The position numbers and the translations under genes are program-made. Under the pieces are notes generated by a model. It searched no databases and had not been told where the DNA came from. It saw only the letters and a program-made list of their open reading frames with translations. A stretch of 64,000 nt of DNA from Phytohabitans aurantiacus. GTDB taxonomy: Bacteria; Actinomycetota; Actinomycetes; Mycobacteriales; Micromonosporaceae. Within the stretch, counting starts at the first letter, position 1. Each line of letters begins with the position of its first letter. Location: contig NZ_BSDI01000071.1 in assembly GCF_027923225.1 (NCBI RefSeq), positions 8,227 through 72,226 of the forward strand, given 5' to 3'. Of the stretch, positions 1 through 9,933 are shown piece by piece.

Positions 1-1
1 G

Positions 2-2470
2 TCGGACGCGGTGACGCTGGACGGCGAGCGGGCCAGCAAGTTCCGGATGGGCCACATCGTCGACGACAGCCAGCACCCGTCGGGCGCCTGGTTCTTCGAG
101 ATGCCCGAACCGGACGGCCGGGTCACCAAGGCCGTCGTCAGCAGCGACCCCGAGGAGCTGATCGGGTGGGCGCACCTGACCGGAGTCTATGACGCGCCGT
201 CCAGGAAGATCTGGCTGTACGTCGACGGCAAGCGTATCGGCGACGGCACGCTGGACACGCCGTGGCATCCCGACGGTGGCCTGCAGATCGGGCGGGGCAA
301 GGTCGCTGGCGCCGCCGCCGAGTTCTGGCCGGGTCTGGTCGACGACGTCCGGCTGTACACCGGCGTGCTGGACAAGGACCGCGTCCTGGCCCTGTACCGG
401 TCGTACCCGGCCGAGGACGGCCCGGCGGAGCTGCCCGTCGCCGACGCCGGCCACTGGCGCTTCGACGAGGCGACCGGCACCACCGCCGCGGACGCCAGCG
501 GCAAGGGCCGCACCGCGACGCTCAAGGGCGGCGCCGGTTGGAGCGTGGGCCGGCAGCTGCACGCCGCCTCGCTCAACGGCACCAGCGGGTACGCCGACAC
601 CGCCGGCCCGGTACTGGACACCAGCCGCGACTTCTCCGTCGCCGCCTGGGTCCACCTCACCAATGCCGGCACCGCCAACAAGACGGTGCTCGGCCAGGAC
701 GGCGCACGGGTCAGCTCCTTCCACCTGATGCACGAGGGCGGGACGAACACCTGGTCGGTCGCCGTGCCGGACCAGGACCGGGACAACCCGAACACCGTCG
801 TCCTGCGCTCGTCCGAGCCGGCGGCGCTCGGCGACTGGACCCACCTGGCGGTGGTGTACCGGACCGCGACCCGCCAGCTTCGGCTGTACGTCAACGGAGT
901 GCTGTCCGCGGCCCGGGTCGACGCCACGATCTGGTCGGCGACGGGCCCGCTGAGCATCGGCCGGAGCAAGTGGAACGGCGCCAACAGCGCGTTCTTCCCC
1001 GGCGGCGTCGACGAGCTGCGCGCGTACGGGCGGGCGCTGTCGGACGGTGAGGTGCGCCGGGTCCACGACGACGTCGCCGCGCCCCGGATGAACGCGTGGC
1101 GCTTCGACGACCGGACGGGCCGCGACTACACCGCGCAGCAGAACAACCTCACCGTCACCGGCGCCACCTACATGGCGGGCGTGGACGGCACGGCGCTCAC
1201 GCTGGACGGCGTGGACGACGCGGCCGCCTCGGCGTCGGCGCCGCTGACCATGCGAGACAGCTTCACCGTCTCGGCGTGGGCGCGGCTGTCCCGCACCGAC
1301 AAGGTGTCCACTGTGGTCGGCCAGGACGGCGCGCGGATGAGCGGGTTCGCCCTGCAGTACCGGCCGGGCCTGAAACGCTGGGTGTTCGCCGCGCCGCTGC
1401 AGGACGCGGACTCCGCGGAGCTTGTCTACGCGGCGTCCCTGGCGCCGGCGCAGCTGGGCCGGTGGACCCACCTGACCGGTGTGTACGACTATCCCGCACG
1501 CCAGTTGCGGCTCTATGTGGACGGCAAGCTCGCCGAGATCCAGGAGGGCGTGACGCTGTGGAGGGCCACCGGCTCGCTCACGGTCGGCCGGGGGCGGTTC
1601 AACGGGGCGCCGGCGGACTTCTTCCCCGGTGAGATCGACGAGGTGACCGTGGCGGTGGGCCGGGTCGCCGACGCTGAGATCGCGCGCCAGGCCGGCTGGC
1701 CGGCGCCGGTCGAGGGCCAGCTCGGCCGGTTCGTCAACGGCGCCGGCGAGCACTACACCGGCAGCACCAGCGCGCCGGTGCGCGACGGGTACCGGTTCGA
1801 GGGGACCCTGGGCACGCTGGTCACCGCCGAGCACCCCAACACCCTGGTCCTCTACTCGTGCCGCGTGCAGGAGGACTACTTCACCTCGCGCGACCCGGCG
1901 TGCGAGGGCCAGACGGTGGTGGGCGAGATCGGCCGGGTGTACACCCAGCAGCCGACGAACCTGCCCACGGTCGCGGTGTACCGCTGCTGGATCAACTACG
2001 ACCACTTCGAGACCCGGCGCTCGGACTGCGAGGGCGGCACCAACGAGGGAGTCATCGGCTACACCCTCGCCTACGCCCCGCTGCCGCGCTACTACTACGA
2101 CTACGCCGGGCCGGTCGACCACCTATCCACTGTGGATGGCGCACCGCCGGGGTACCAGCAGGAAGGACCCGCCGGCCTGGTGGCGCTGTCCACGCAGCCG
2201 GGCACGGTGACGCTGATGAGCTGCCTGGACGGCACCGACTTCTTCGTCTCCACCGATCCGGCGTGCGAGGGCAAGCAGGCGCTGGCCAGTACCGGCCGGA
2301 TCTGGACGGCCGCGCCCGACGGGGTGCCCAGCCGGCCCGTCTACCGGTGCGTGTACGCCGGCCAGCGGTACGTGTCGCTGTCGGCCACGTGCGAGGGGTA
2401 CACGATGGACCGCCTCATCGGCCACGTGCTCGTGGCCGCGCCCGACACCGCGCCGGTGTTCGGCTCCTGA
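2..2470 (+). CDS. Secreted LamG-repeat protein, 5' end outside window
   Basis: The reading frame is open to the window edge, so the true start and any signal peptide lie upstream. Three concanavalin/LamG-type jelly-roll modules are visible, each about 200 residues, with the recurrent pattern W(T/A)HL(T/A).VYD/R....LYV(D/N)G and IGR....FFPG.(D/I)(D/E). The last quarter holds four copies of a roughly 45-residue Cys repeat (Y.C...D.F.S....CEG....IG), with CEG at about residues 635, 670, 755 and 800. LamG modules usually bind carbohydrate or protein at the cell surface. The gene ends 20 bp before the RHS gene on the same strand, so the two are probably co-transcribed. LamG-RHS neighbours are common in actinomycetes (family knowledge). 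A role in surface display of, or partnership with, the RHS protein is inference. Confidence 0.85.
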   Translation, partial: SDAVTLDGERASKFRMGHIVDDSQHPSGAWFFEMPEPDGRVTKAVVSSDPEELIGWAHLTGVYDAPSRKIWLYVDGKRIGDGTLDTPWHPDGGLQIGRGKVAGAAAEFWPGLVDDVRLYTGVLDKDRVLALYRSYPAEDGPAELPVADAGHWRFDEATGTTAADASGKGRTATLKGGAGWSVGRQLHAASLNGTSGYADTAGPVLDTSRDFSVAAWVHLTNAGTANKTVLGQDGARVSSFHLMHEGGTNTWSVAVPDQDRDNPNTVVLRSSEPAALGDWTHLAVVYRTATRQLRLYVNGVLSAARVDATIWSATGPLSIGRSKWNGANSAFFPGGVDELRAYGRALSDGEVRRVHDDVAAPRMNAWRFDDRTGRDYTAQQNNLTVTGATYMAGVDGTALTLDGVDDAAASASAPLTMRDSFTVSAWARLSRTDKVSTVVGQDGARMSGFALQYRPGLKRWVFAAPLQDADSAELVYAASLAPAQLGRWTHLTGVYDYPARQLRLYVDGKLAEIQEGVTLWRATGSLTVGRGRFNGAPADFFPGEIDEVTVAVGRVADAEIARQAGWPAPVEGQLGRFVNGAGEHYTGSTSAPVRDGYRFEGTLGTLVTAEHPNTLVLYSCRVQEDYFTSRDPACEGQTVVGEIGRVYTQQPTNLPTVAVYRCWINYDHFETRRSDCEGGTNEGVIGYTLAYAPLPRYYYDYAGPVDHLSTVDGAPPGYQQEGPAGLVALSTQPGTVTLMSCLDGTDFFVSTDPACEGKQALASTGRIWTAAPDGVPSRPVYRCVYAGQRYVSLSATCEGYTMDRLIGHVLVAAPDTAPVFGS

Positions 2471-2490
2471 GTTCCGGACGGGGAGGAACG

Positions 2491-5400
2491 ATGAAGACGC
2501 TTCGCAGGCGGATCGCCGCGGCACTGACCGCGGTCCTGGCCGCCACACTGCTGACCACCGTGGCGGTGCCGGACGGCGCGCTCGCGGCCGGTGGGCCGTC
2601 ACAGCCGCTGCCGGACACGCCGTCCACTCCGGTGACCCAGCAGGAGATGACGGCCCGCAACCAGGACCAGGCCAGCCGGAACGCGCTGACCGGTAACCAG
2701 CAGCCCGGCAGTACCCCCAAGAAGGCCGGCGGCGGCACGCCGACGGCGACCGCCCTGTCGCCGTCGGCGTCCTGGCAGGTGTCGCCGCAGACCGGCGACT
2801 TCACCTGGTCGTACCCGCTGCGCGTGCCGCCGGCGCCCGGCGGCCTGGAGCCGGACCTGGCTCTGTCGTACGCATCTTCGGCGGTGGACGGCCGGACCAG
2901 TGCCACGAACAACCAGGCCTCGTGGGTGGGGGACGGTTGGGACCTGTCACCCGGTTTCGTGGAGCGTGCCTACGGCGCGTGCGCCGAAGACGACATGGGC
3001 GGCACCACCCCGCCGAAGGTGGGCGACCTGTGCTGGCGCAGCGACAACGCGACCGCGTCGTACAACGGCGGCGGCGGCGAGCTGATCTGCTGTGACGGTG
3101 CTGGACGGTGGCGGGCACGCAGTGATGACGGGGCGCGGATCGAGCGGCTGACGGGCGCCGGCAACGGCGACGACAACGGCGAGTACTGGAAGATCACCAC
3201 CACGGACGGCACCCAGTTCTTCTACGGATCCCGCCCGGAGGCCAAGTCGACGTGGACGGTGCCGGTCTTCGGCGACGACGCCGGCGAGCCGTGCCATGGC
3301 GCCGCTTTCGATTCCTCGCATTGTGTGCAGGCGTGGCGGTGGAACCTGGACAAGGTCGTCGACCGCAACGGCAACACCATCGTGTACGGGTACGAGCCGG
3401 AGACCAACTCCTACGGCATGAACCTCAAGGACGCGGCGGTGTCCTATGTGCGCGGCGGCACCCTGCGCGCGATCGAGTACGGGCTGCGGGACGGGCACGC
3501 GGCCAGCGGCCGGGTCGAGTTCACGGTCGCCGACCGGTGCGTGCCCGGCAGTAACTGCGTCGCCACTCAGCCGCTGAACTGGCCGGACGTGCCCTGGGAC
3601 GAGAAGTGCGACACGGCCACCTGCAAGGACAAGCACTCACCGACGTTCTGGTCCACGAAGCGGCTGAGCAAGATCACCACGCAGGTACGCCGGCCGGCGG
3701 GCTTCGCCGACGTGGACTCGTGGACGCTCGACCAGCAGTTCCCGAAGACCGGTGACGGCGAGGACCCGACGCTCTGGCTCAAGGGCATCGTCCACACCGG
3801 ACACGTCGGTGGCGCCGCCGCGATGCCACCGCTGACGTTCGAGGGCTCGCTGCTGCCCAACCGGGTATTCAAGATTGACGGCCTGTCGCCGCTGAACCGG
3901 TACCGCGTCACCGGCGTGATCTCGGAGACCGGCGGCTACCTGTCGGTGAAGTACGCCGGCGCGGAGTGCGTCGCGGGCGGCACCATGCCGGCCGACGCGC
4001 ACAGCAACACGCTGCGCTGCTTCCCGGTGCGGTGGGCCAAGGACAACCAGCCCGAGCGCACCGACTACTTCCACAAGTACGTGGTGGAAAGCACCGTCCA
4101 GTCCGATCGGATCAGCGCCAACACCCAGCAGGTGACCGCGTACGAGTACGTTGGCGGGGCGGCCTGGCACTACGACACGTCCGAGTTCACCAAGGCCGAC
4201 AAGAAGACCTGGGACGAGTTTCGTGGCTACGCCACGGTGCGGATCCGCACCGGCACGGTGAACGACCCCGCGGGACCCATCGGCAAGACCGAGCAACGCT
4301 TCTACCGCGGCATGCACGGCGACAAGCAGCCGTCAGGCAACCGGACCGTGGCCGTGCAGCCCAGCGAGGGCCCGGCCCGGGTCGACGAGGACTGGCTGCG
4401 CGGCCTTCCACTGGAGACGATCACGTACGACGGCGACACCGACCGGGTGGTCGGCAAGTCGATCCAGACGCCCACCTGGGGCGAGCCGACCGCCACTCGC
4501 GGCGACCGCAAGGCATACATCGTGCGCACCGGCGCCACCGAGTCGTGGACAGCGCTGTCGGGCGGCGGGTGGCGCACCACGCGCACCGAGTCCACATACG
4601 ACGACCGCGGCCTGATCGAGAAGGTCAACGACCTCGGTGACAAGGCCGACGGGGCCGACGACCGCTGCACCCGCACCTGGTACGCGCGCAACACCGACCG
4701 GTGGCTGATCGCGTTCCCCGCCCGCGTCGAGACGGTCGCCGCCGGGTGCGGCGAGACCCCTTCGTTCCCGGACGACGCGATCAGCGACGTGCGCACCGGG
4801 TACGACGGCCAGCAGCCCGGCGCCGCGCCCACCCGCGGCAACATCACCCGCGGCGACGAGCTCAAGGCGCGCCCGGCGAGCGGTCCGGAGTACCTCACGA
4901 CGACGACGTCCAGGTACGACCCGCACGGCCGCGCGGTCGAGATCGCCGACGCGCTCGGCCGGGTCACGACGACGTCGTTCACCCCCGAAATCGGCGGGCC
5001 GGTCACGCAGAGCGTGATGACCAACCCGCTCGGGCACGCCGTCACCCGCACGCTCGAACCGGCGTGGGGCCTCACCGTGGCCGAGGTGGACGCCAACCGG
5101 CGCCGCACCGAGACCGCGTACGACCCGCTGGGACGCACCGTCGAGGTGTGGCTGCCCAACCGTGAGCGGGCAAGCCAAGGCGGCAACGCGACGTTCACCT
5201 ACCTGATCCGCGGTGACCGCCCCAGCGTCGTCACGACGAACCGGCTCAACCCCAACGGCAGGTACACCACCACCAAGGAGCTCTACGACGGGCTGCTGCG
5301 GCTGCGGCAGACCCAGGCGCCAGCGGTCGGCGGTGGCCGGCTGCTGACCGACACCCGCTACGACTCGCAAGGTCGCGCGTACAAGAGCACCCAGCCGTAC

Positions 5401-8286
5401 TTCAACGACGCGGCCCTCGACGACGAGCTCTGGGTGGCCAGCGACGTCGAGGTGGCCGGCCTGACGGTCACCCGCTTCGACGGCGCCGGCCGCGCGGTCG
5501 CGCAGATCTACCAGGCCGGCGCGCAGGAGCGGTGGCGCACCACCACGGCGTACGGCGGCGACCGGGTGCACGTCACCCCACCGGCCGGCGGCACCGCCAC
5601 CACCGCCATCAGCGACGCGCACGGCCGGGCGGTCGAGGTGCGCCAGTACCGGGGTGGTGCGCCGTCCGGCGCCTACGACGCGACCACCTACACCTACACC
5701 AAGGCCGGGCAGCGGGCGTCCACAAAGGACCCAGCTGGCAACGAGTGGCGCTTCCACTACAACCTGCGCGGCCATCAGGTGCGCGTCGAAGACCCCGACA
5801 AGGGCGCATCGACAATGACATACGACGCGTCCGGCCGGCCGCTGACCGCGACCGACGCCCGCGGCGTCACGCTCGACTACACCTACGACGGCCTGGGGCG
5901 GATGCGGACCGTGGCCTCCGGCGGCACGAAGCTGGCTGAGTGGACCTACGACACCGCGACCAAGGGCAAGGGGCAGCTCGCCTCGTCCACCCGGTACGTC
6001 GACGGCGCCGCCTTCACCCGGACGATCGCCAGCTACACCGCGCTCTACCACGCGTACGAGACTCGGGTCACCATCCCGGAAAGCCCGCGGACCCAGACGC
6101 TCGCCGGCACCTACACCACGTACAGCACCCTCAACGACGACGGCAGCCCCTACCTCACGACGCTGCCCGCCATCGGCGACCTGCCCAAGGAGACGATGCA
6201 CCAGGAGTACGGCGATCTGTCCAACCCGCTCCGCCTCTCCGGCGGCCTGGACCAGGGCGGGACCGTCGAGTACGTCACCGGCACCGAGTACACCCGGTAC
6301 GGGGAGGTGGCACGAGTCCAGCTCGGCGAGACCGGCAAGCGGGTCTGGTTGTCGTACTACTACGAGGACAGCACGCGCCGGCTCAGCCGATCCATTGTGG
6401 ACGCCGAGGTGTCCCAGCCGATGCAGTCCGACGTCAACTACTCCTACGACCCGGCCGGCAACATCCTGTCCGTCGCCGACACGCCCAAGGACCTGCCGCA
6501 CGACGTGCAGTGCTTCCGGTACGACCACCTGCGCCGGCTGACCGACGCGTGGACGCCCGCGTCGCAGTGCGCATCCGCCCCTGACACCGCCACGCTGGCC
6601 GGCGCCGCGCCGTACCGGCACTCCTACACGTACGACACGGTGGGCAACCGGCTCACCGAAACCCAGCACGCCGCCGCCGGCGACACCGTCCGCACGTACG
6701 CCTACCCGGCGGCCGGCGCGCACCAGCTCGCCTCGGTGACGACCACCGGCCCGTCCGGCCCGTCCGGCGTCCGCAAGGACGAGTTCACCTACGACGCCGC
6801 CGGCAACACGCTCACCCGGCCCGGCCAGAAGCTGGACTGGGACGCCGAGGGCAAGCTGGCCGCGGTCACCGCGGGCGACAAGACCAGCCGGTTCGTGTAC
6901 GACGCCGATGGCGAGCGGCTGCTGCGGGAGGACCCGGCGAGCATCACCGCCTACTTCGACGGGCAGGAGCTGCGGCTGGACAAGGCCACCGGCAAGCTCA
7001 CCGGCACCCGGTACTACCAGCACGGCGGATTGACGGTCGCCGTGCGTACCGGTGCCGGAGTGACCTGGCAGGCGGGCGACCATCAGGAGACCGCGCAGGT
7101 CGCGGTCGACGCGGCCAGCCAGCAGGTCACCAAGCGGCGGCAGGCGCCGTTCGGCGCACCGCGCGGCGCGCCGGTGCCCTGGGTTGGCGACAAGGGTTTC
7201 GTGGGCGGCACCACCGACGCGTCGACGGGCCTCACGCACCTGGGCGCCCGCCAGTACGATCCGCTGCTCGGGCGGTTCGTCTCGGTCGATCCCATCATGG
7301 ACACCTCCGACGCCCAGCAGATGCACGGGTACACGTACAGCAACAACAACCCGGTCACCTTCGCCGACCCCACCGGCATGCTGTTCGGCTGGATCAAGAA
7401 GGCGGCCAGCGCCGTCGCCAACGCGGTGGTCAACACGGTCAAGGAGGCCATCAACCACCCGCTGGACTTCATCGCCAACGTGGCCGTCGGCGTCGCTATC
7501 GGCGCGCTCGTCGCCGGGGCGTGCGCCGTCACCGTGGGGGTCGGATGCGCGGTCGCCGGCGTCATCATCGGTGGCGCGGCCAGCGGCATGGTGGGTGCCA
7601 GCCAGAACGCCAACCGGCAGGGCCGCGCGGCCACTCCCGGCGAGCTGGCCACCGGCGCTGGCGTCGGGGCGGCGGTCGGCGGCGTCCTGCACGGTGCCGG
7701 CGCCGCGATCGGCAAGGTGGTCCAGAAGGCTCGCGGCGGCTCGGGCAGCGGATCCAGCGCCGCGGCACCCGCGTTCGCCACCCGGACGTACGCCCAGAAC
7801 CGCGGCCTGGAGAAGGCGGCGGCGGCCCGCGACGCGGAGATGGACCGCTGGTACAACGAGAGCGGGCCAAACTGGCCGACCGAGCGCGAGAAGAACCGCA
7901 CCTTCACGGCCGGCATCGACCCGAACAACCCGGACCGCATCGCGGTGGGCATCTCGTCCGGCGAACACGGCTGCGCGGAGTGCATGGTGGCGGAGAAGTT
8001 GAACCTCTCGACGGACCAGGTGCTGTTCACGCACGCCTACGGATACCGCCGGACCTACCCGGAGAAGGACGGCGCCAAGTACGGCATCGACCCGAGAGAG
8101 GGCGGGGGCGTCATCGACGCCTGGATGAAGCGGGAGATCCCGATCTGCGTCAAGTGCCAGGGCCGGTCGACCAAGGAGCAGTACCCGCGGGACGTGAAGT
8201 TCGAACCGGGTGGCGCGTGGAGCCAGACCTACACGACCCGCGACGGGCGCGTCTGTAACCGCGGCGGCGGGCTCTGCGCCATCTAG
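2491..8286 (+). CDS. RHS/YD-repeat polymorphic toxin with C-terminal deaminase-like domain
   Basis: The ATG at 2491 follows GGGGAGGAACG and opens a Sec signal peptide (MKTLRRRIAAALTAVLAATL...), giving 1931 residues. The frame stays open upstream to 1858, but that part is a shadow of the LamG gene. Many YD repeats (YDxxGR) follow, and then the RHS core end with YDPLLGRFVSVDP and NNNPVTFADPTG (about 7255-7378). A hydrophobic Gly/Ala stretch follows (about 7400-7730). The last 165 residues are a variable tip with GCAEC (C1828, E1830) and ICVKC (C1886, C1889). CxE plus CxxC is the zinc/catalytic pattern of the cytidine-deaminase fold, as in YwqJ-type toxins. RHS shells encapsulate such tips (family knowledge). 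Deaminase activity is inferred from the motifs alone. No adjacent immunity gene is seen, as the next gene is a P450. Confidence 0.85.
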   Translation: MKTLRRRIAAALTAVLAATLLTTVAVPDGALAAGGPSQPLPDTPSTPVTQQEMTARNQDQASRNALTGNQQPGSTPKKAGGGTPTATALSPSASWQVSPQTGDFTWSYPLRVPPAPGGLEPDLALSYASSAVDGRTSATNNQASWVGDGWDLSPGFVERAYGACAEDDMGGTTPPKVGDLCWRSDNATASYNGGGGELICCDGAGRWRARSDDGARIERLTGAGNGDDNGEYWKITTTDGTQFFYGSRPEAKSTWTVPVFGDDAGEPCHGAAFDSSHCVQAWRWNLDKVVDRNGNTIVYGYEPETNSYGMNLKDAAVSYVRGGTLRAIEYGLRDGHAASGRVEFTVADRCVPGSNCVATQPLNWPDVPWDEKCDTATCKDKHSPTFWSTKRLSKITTQVRRPAGFADVDSWTLDQQFPKTGDGEDPTLWLKGIVHTGHVGGAAAMPPLTFEGSLLPNRVFKIDGLSPLNRYRVTGVISETGGYLSVKYAGAECVAGGTMPADAHSNTLRCFPVRWAKDNQPERTDYFHKYVVESTVQSDRISANTQQVTAYEYVGGAAWHYDTSEFTKADKKTWDEFRGYATVRIRTGTVNDPAGPIGKTEQRFYRGMHGDKQPSGNRTVAVQPSEGPARVDEDWLRGLPLETITYDGDTDRVVGKSIQTPTWGEPTATRGDRKAYIVRTGATESWTALSGGGWRTTRTESTYDDRGLIEKVNDLGDKADGADDRCTRTWYARNTDRWLIAFPARVETVAAGCGETPSFPDDAISDVRTGYDGQQPGAAPTRGNITRGDELKARPASGPEYLTTTTSRYDPHGRAVEIADALGRVTTTSFTPEIGGPVTQSVMTNPLGHAVTRTLEPAWGLTVAEVDANRRRTETAYDPLGRTVEVWLPNRERASQGGNATFTYLIRGDRPSVVTTNRLNPNGRYTTTKELYDGLLRLRQTQAPAVGGGRLLTDTRYDSQGRAYKSTQPYFNDAALDDELWVASDVEVAGLTVTRFDGAGRAVAQIYQAGAQERWRTTTAYGGDRVHVTPPAGGTATTAISDAHGRAVEVRQYRGGAPSGAYDATTYTYTKAGQRASTKDPAGNEWRFHYNLRGHQVRVEDPDKGASTMTYDASGRPLTATDARGVTLDYTYDGLGRMRTVASGGTKLAEWTYDTATKGKGQLASSTRYVDGAAFTRTIASYTALYHAYETRVTIPESPRTQTLAGTYTTYSTLNDDGSPYLTTLPAIGDLPKETMHQEYGDLSNPLRLSGGLDQGGTVEYVTGTEYTRYGEVARVQLGETGKRVWLSYYYEDSTRRLSRSIVDAEVSQPMQSDVNYSYDPAGNILSVADTPKDLPHDVQCFRYDHLRRLTDAWTPASQCASAPDTATLAGAAPYRHSYTYDTVGNRLTETQHAAAGDTVRTYAYPAAGAHQLASVTTTGPSGPSGVRKDEFTYDAAGNTLTRPGQKLDWDAEGKLAAVTAGDKTSRFVYDADGERLLREDPASITAYFDGQELRLDKATGKLTGTRYYQHGGLTVAVRTGAGVTWQAGDHQETAQVAVDAASQQVTKRRQAPFGAPRGAPVPWVGDKGFVGGTTDASTGLTHLGARQYDPLLGRFVSVDPIMDTSDAQQMHGYTYSNNNPVTFADPTGMLFGWIKKAASAVANAVVNTVKEAINHPLDFIANVAVGVAIGALVAGACAVTVGVGCAVAGVIIGGAASGMVGASQNANRQGRAATPGELATGAGVGAAVGGVLHGAGAAIGKVVQKARGGSGSGSSAAAPAFATRTYAQNRGLEKAAAARDAEMDRWYNESGPNWPTEREKNRTFTAGIDPNNPDRIAVGISSGEHGCAECMVAEKLNLSTDQVLFTHAYGYRRTYPEKDGAKYGIDPREGGGVIDAWMKREIPICVKCQGRSTKEQYPRDVKFEPGGAWSQTYTTRDGRVCNRGGGLCAI

Positions 8287-8310
8287 CGCACCAGCCCCTT
8301 CGTGATGGTG

Positions 8311-8346
8311 GCGTCCCCCAAGTCGTTCCGGCGACTTGGGGGACGC
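8311..8346. terminator. Perfect 15-bp hairpin after the RHS gene (repeat family C)
   Basis: Arms GCGTCCCCCAAGTCG and CGACTTGGGGGACGC are perfectly complementary around a six-base loop, 24 bp after the RHS stop. There is no clear T tract, as is usual in actinomycetes. The right half closely matches the hairpin at 26775-26826, so this may be a dispersed element reused as a terminator. Confidence 0.7.
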
Positions 8347-8382
8347 TTGCTTCATTGTCGCCAGTGGCACGGTAATGAGACG

Positions 8383-9612
8383 ATGCAGGACATGTCCGCA
8401 ACACCGCTTCGTCATCCGTTCTATGTGGACAACCTCGGCGTCAACCGGCCACCCGGCCCCGACAAGCACCCTTACTACAGCCAGTTCGCCGCCTCCGGCT
8501 CGAGCCTTGTACCGGTAGTGCGCACTGTTCACGGCCGCCCTGTCGACGCTTTCCTTGTCTGCCGATACATGGACGTGAAGGAAGTGTTCCGCAGGCAGGA
8601 AGTGTTCTCGCGCACGGCTGCGGCCCTCGCGGATCACATCGACGTGTCTGGGACCTTGCTCGGCTTGGACGGTGAGAAACACGCAACGGTACGGGGCACA
8701 GTCAAAGACGCGTTTACCGCGTCAGCCGTCACCGCGCTGCGCGACGTGGTCGACCACGCGGCCGCCGGCCAACTGGCCGCTATGACGAACAAGGGGCGTC
8801 CTGCTGACCTGGTCCAGGATTTCGCGCTCCCGTTCACCCTGCACGTGATCTGCGACATGCTGGGCCTGCCCGGCGAAGACCGGATGAAGTTCCGCAAGTG
8901 GGGTGACACCTTTCTCGCCACCGGTGGCCTCACCCGTGAGGAAGCGGCTCAGTCGGCCATGGAGATGGGCGCCTACCTGTGGCAGCAACTGGAGCAGCGA
9001 CGCGGACAGGCGACCGGCGACGTACTGACACGGATCGCGACGGCCGCCGCCGACCAGCCAATGGACGTGCAGATCAAGCTGGCCATAGCCCTGGTTGTCG
9101 GAGGCTGGGAAACCACCGCCACCTCCATAGCCACCTTCGTCTTCGTGCTACACACGCGGCCATATCGCACGTACAAGACGGGATGGGACTACCTGCTCGA
9201 CCACCCGGAGCAGCTCGGCTCCGCCGTCGCCGAACTGCAACGGCTGTATTCCACCGCTGCCGGTGACGAACTGCCGCGCCGGGTCATGGCCGATGTCGAA
9301 CTGCCGAGCGGCGCGCGACTGTCCAAAGGCGACATCGTCATTCCATCGCCGGACGCCGCCAACCGCGATCCCAGTGTCTTCCCCCGCCCGGACGAGATGG
9401 ACTTCGAGCGGAATCCCAACCCCCACCTGACCTTCGGCCATGGCCCGCACTACTGCGTCGGAGCCCACCTGGGCGCGTTGGAGTTGCGCACGGCCATCGG
9501 CGTACTGCTGCGGGAACTCCCTCAACTGCGGCTCGCGGTGCCCGCTAGCCAGGTTCCTTGGAAGGCGGGACATAGCCTCCTTGGTCCCGAAGAGCTGCCC
9601 GTCGAGTGGTGA
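8383..9612 (+). CDS. Cytochrome P450
   Basis: A 409-residue bacterial P450 of normal length. The I-helix oxygen-activation segment reads VVGGWETTATS (a GGxETT variant of AGxxT). The K-helix ExxR is ELQR. The haem loop is FGHGPHYCVGAHL with the axial Cys at about residue 358. ATG 8383 or 8392 are both possible; the open frame upstream to 8302 runs through the RHS terminator and is unlikely to be used. No ferredoxin, reductase or biosynthetic genes adjoin it, so electron partners and substrate are unknown. Third-position GC looks weaker by eye than in the flanking operons, which fits an accessory origin. Confidence 0.93.
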   Translation: MQDMSATPLRHPFYVDNLGVNRPPGPDKHPYYSQFAASGSSLVPVVRTVHGRPVDAFLVCRYMDVKEVFRRQEVFSRTAAALADHIDVSGTLLGLDGEKHATVRGTVKDAFTASAVTALRDVVDHAAAGQLAAMTNKGRPADLVQDFALPFTLHVICDMLGLPGEDRMKFRKWGDTFLATGGLTREEAAQSAMEMGAYLWQQLEQRRGQATGDVLTRIATAAADQPMDVQIKLAIALVVGGWETTATSIATFVFVLHTRPYRTYKTGWDYLLDHPEQLGSAVAELQRLYSTAAGDELPRRVMADVELPSGARLSKGDIVIPSPDAANRDPSVFPRPDEMDFERNPNPHLTFGHGPHYCVGAHLGALELRTAIGVLLRELPQLRLAVPASQVPWKAGHSLLGPEELPVEW

Positions 9613-9616
9613 ATGC

Positions 9617-9905
9617 TCAGAGTCGATAAACGGCGAAAGGGGCGTCCGGGTGTATGCCGGTCCGGCCCTCGACAAGTCCGTCACGCCGGATGATCCCCGC
9701 GGCGAGCGCCGCCCGGCCAAGCTCCGTGACGTAACCGCCGCCCGTTCGTGCGTCGCGCACCGCCCAGCCAAGCTCGAGCATCCAGCCCGGTCCAATACGC
9801 GACTAACGGATCGCTGTACAACAGGGCCAGGTCATCGACATCGTCGCGACCAACCGGTGTCAGGACGAGCCGCCGCGTCAAAACCGGATCGATCCGCTTC
9901 GCACG
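9617..9905 (-). pseudogene. Remnant of a GNAT-like acetyltransferase gene
   Basis: On the minus strand the segment starting near 9905 reads RRLVLTPVGRDDVDDLALLYSDP, which resembles the first strand and helix of RimJ/RimL-type GNAT enzymes (TERLxLRP...DLDDL..L..DP). Around 9770 the sensible frame changes to one reading AVRDARTGGGYVTELGRAAL and ending ...HPDAPFAVYRL with TGA at 9617-9619. The acetyl-CoA binding core (Q/RxxGxG/A) is absent. The two halves are in different frames and together are too short for a functional enzyme. It fills the 320-bp gap between the convergent P450 and TetR genes. The family assignment rests on about 25 residues. Confidence 0.5.
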
Positions 9906-9933
9906 CGTCGACTCAGCTTCGTCCCCCCAGCCG

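Noticed and set aside
1858..2490. Upstream extension of the RHS frame
   Set aside because: It overlaps the LamG gene in another frame and precedes a proper signal peptide and ribosome site at 2491.
4333..8682. 1449-codon open frame on the minus strand opposite the RHS gene
   Set aside because: It is antisense to clear YD repeats, has His/Val/Arg-rich composition typical of GC-rich shadow frames, and crosses the P450 start.
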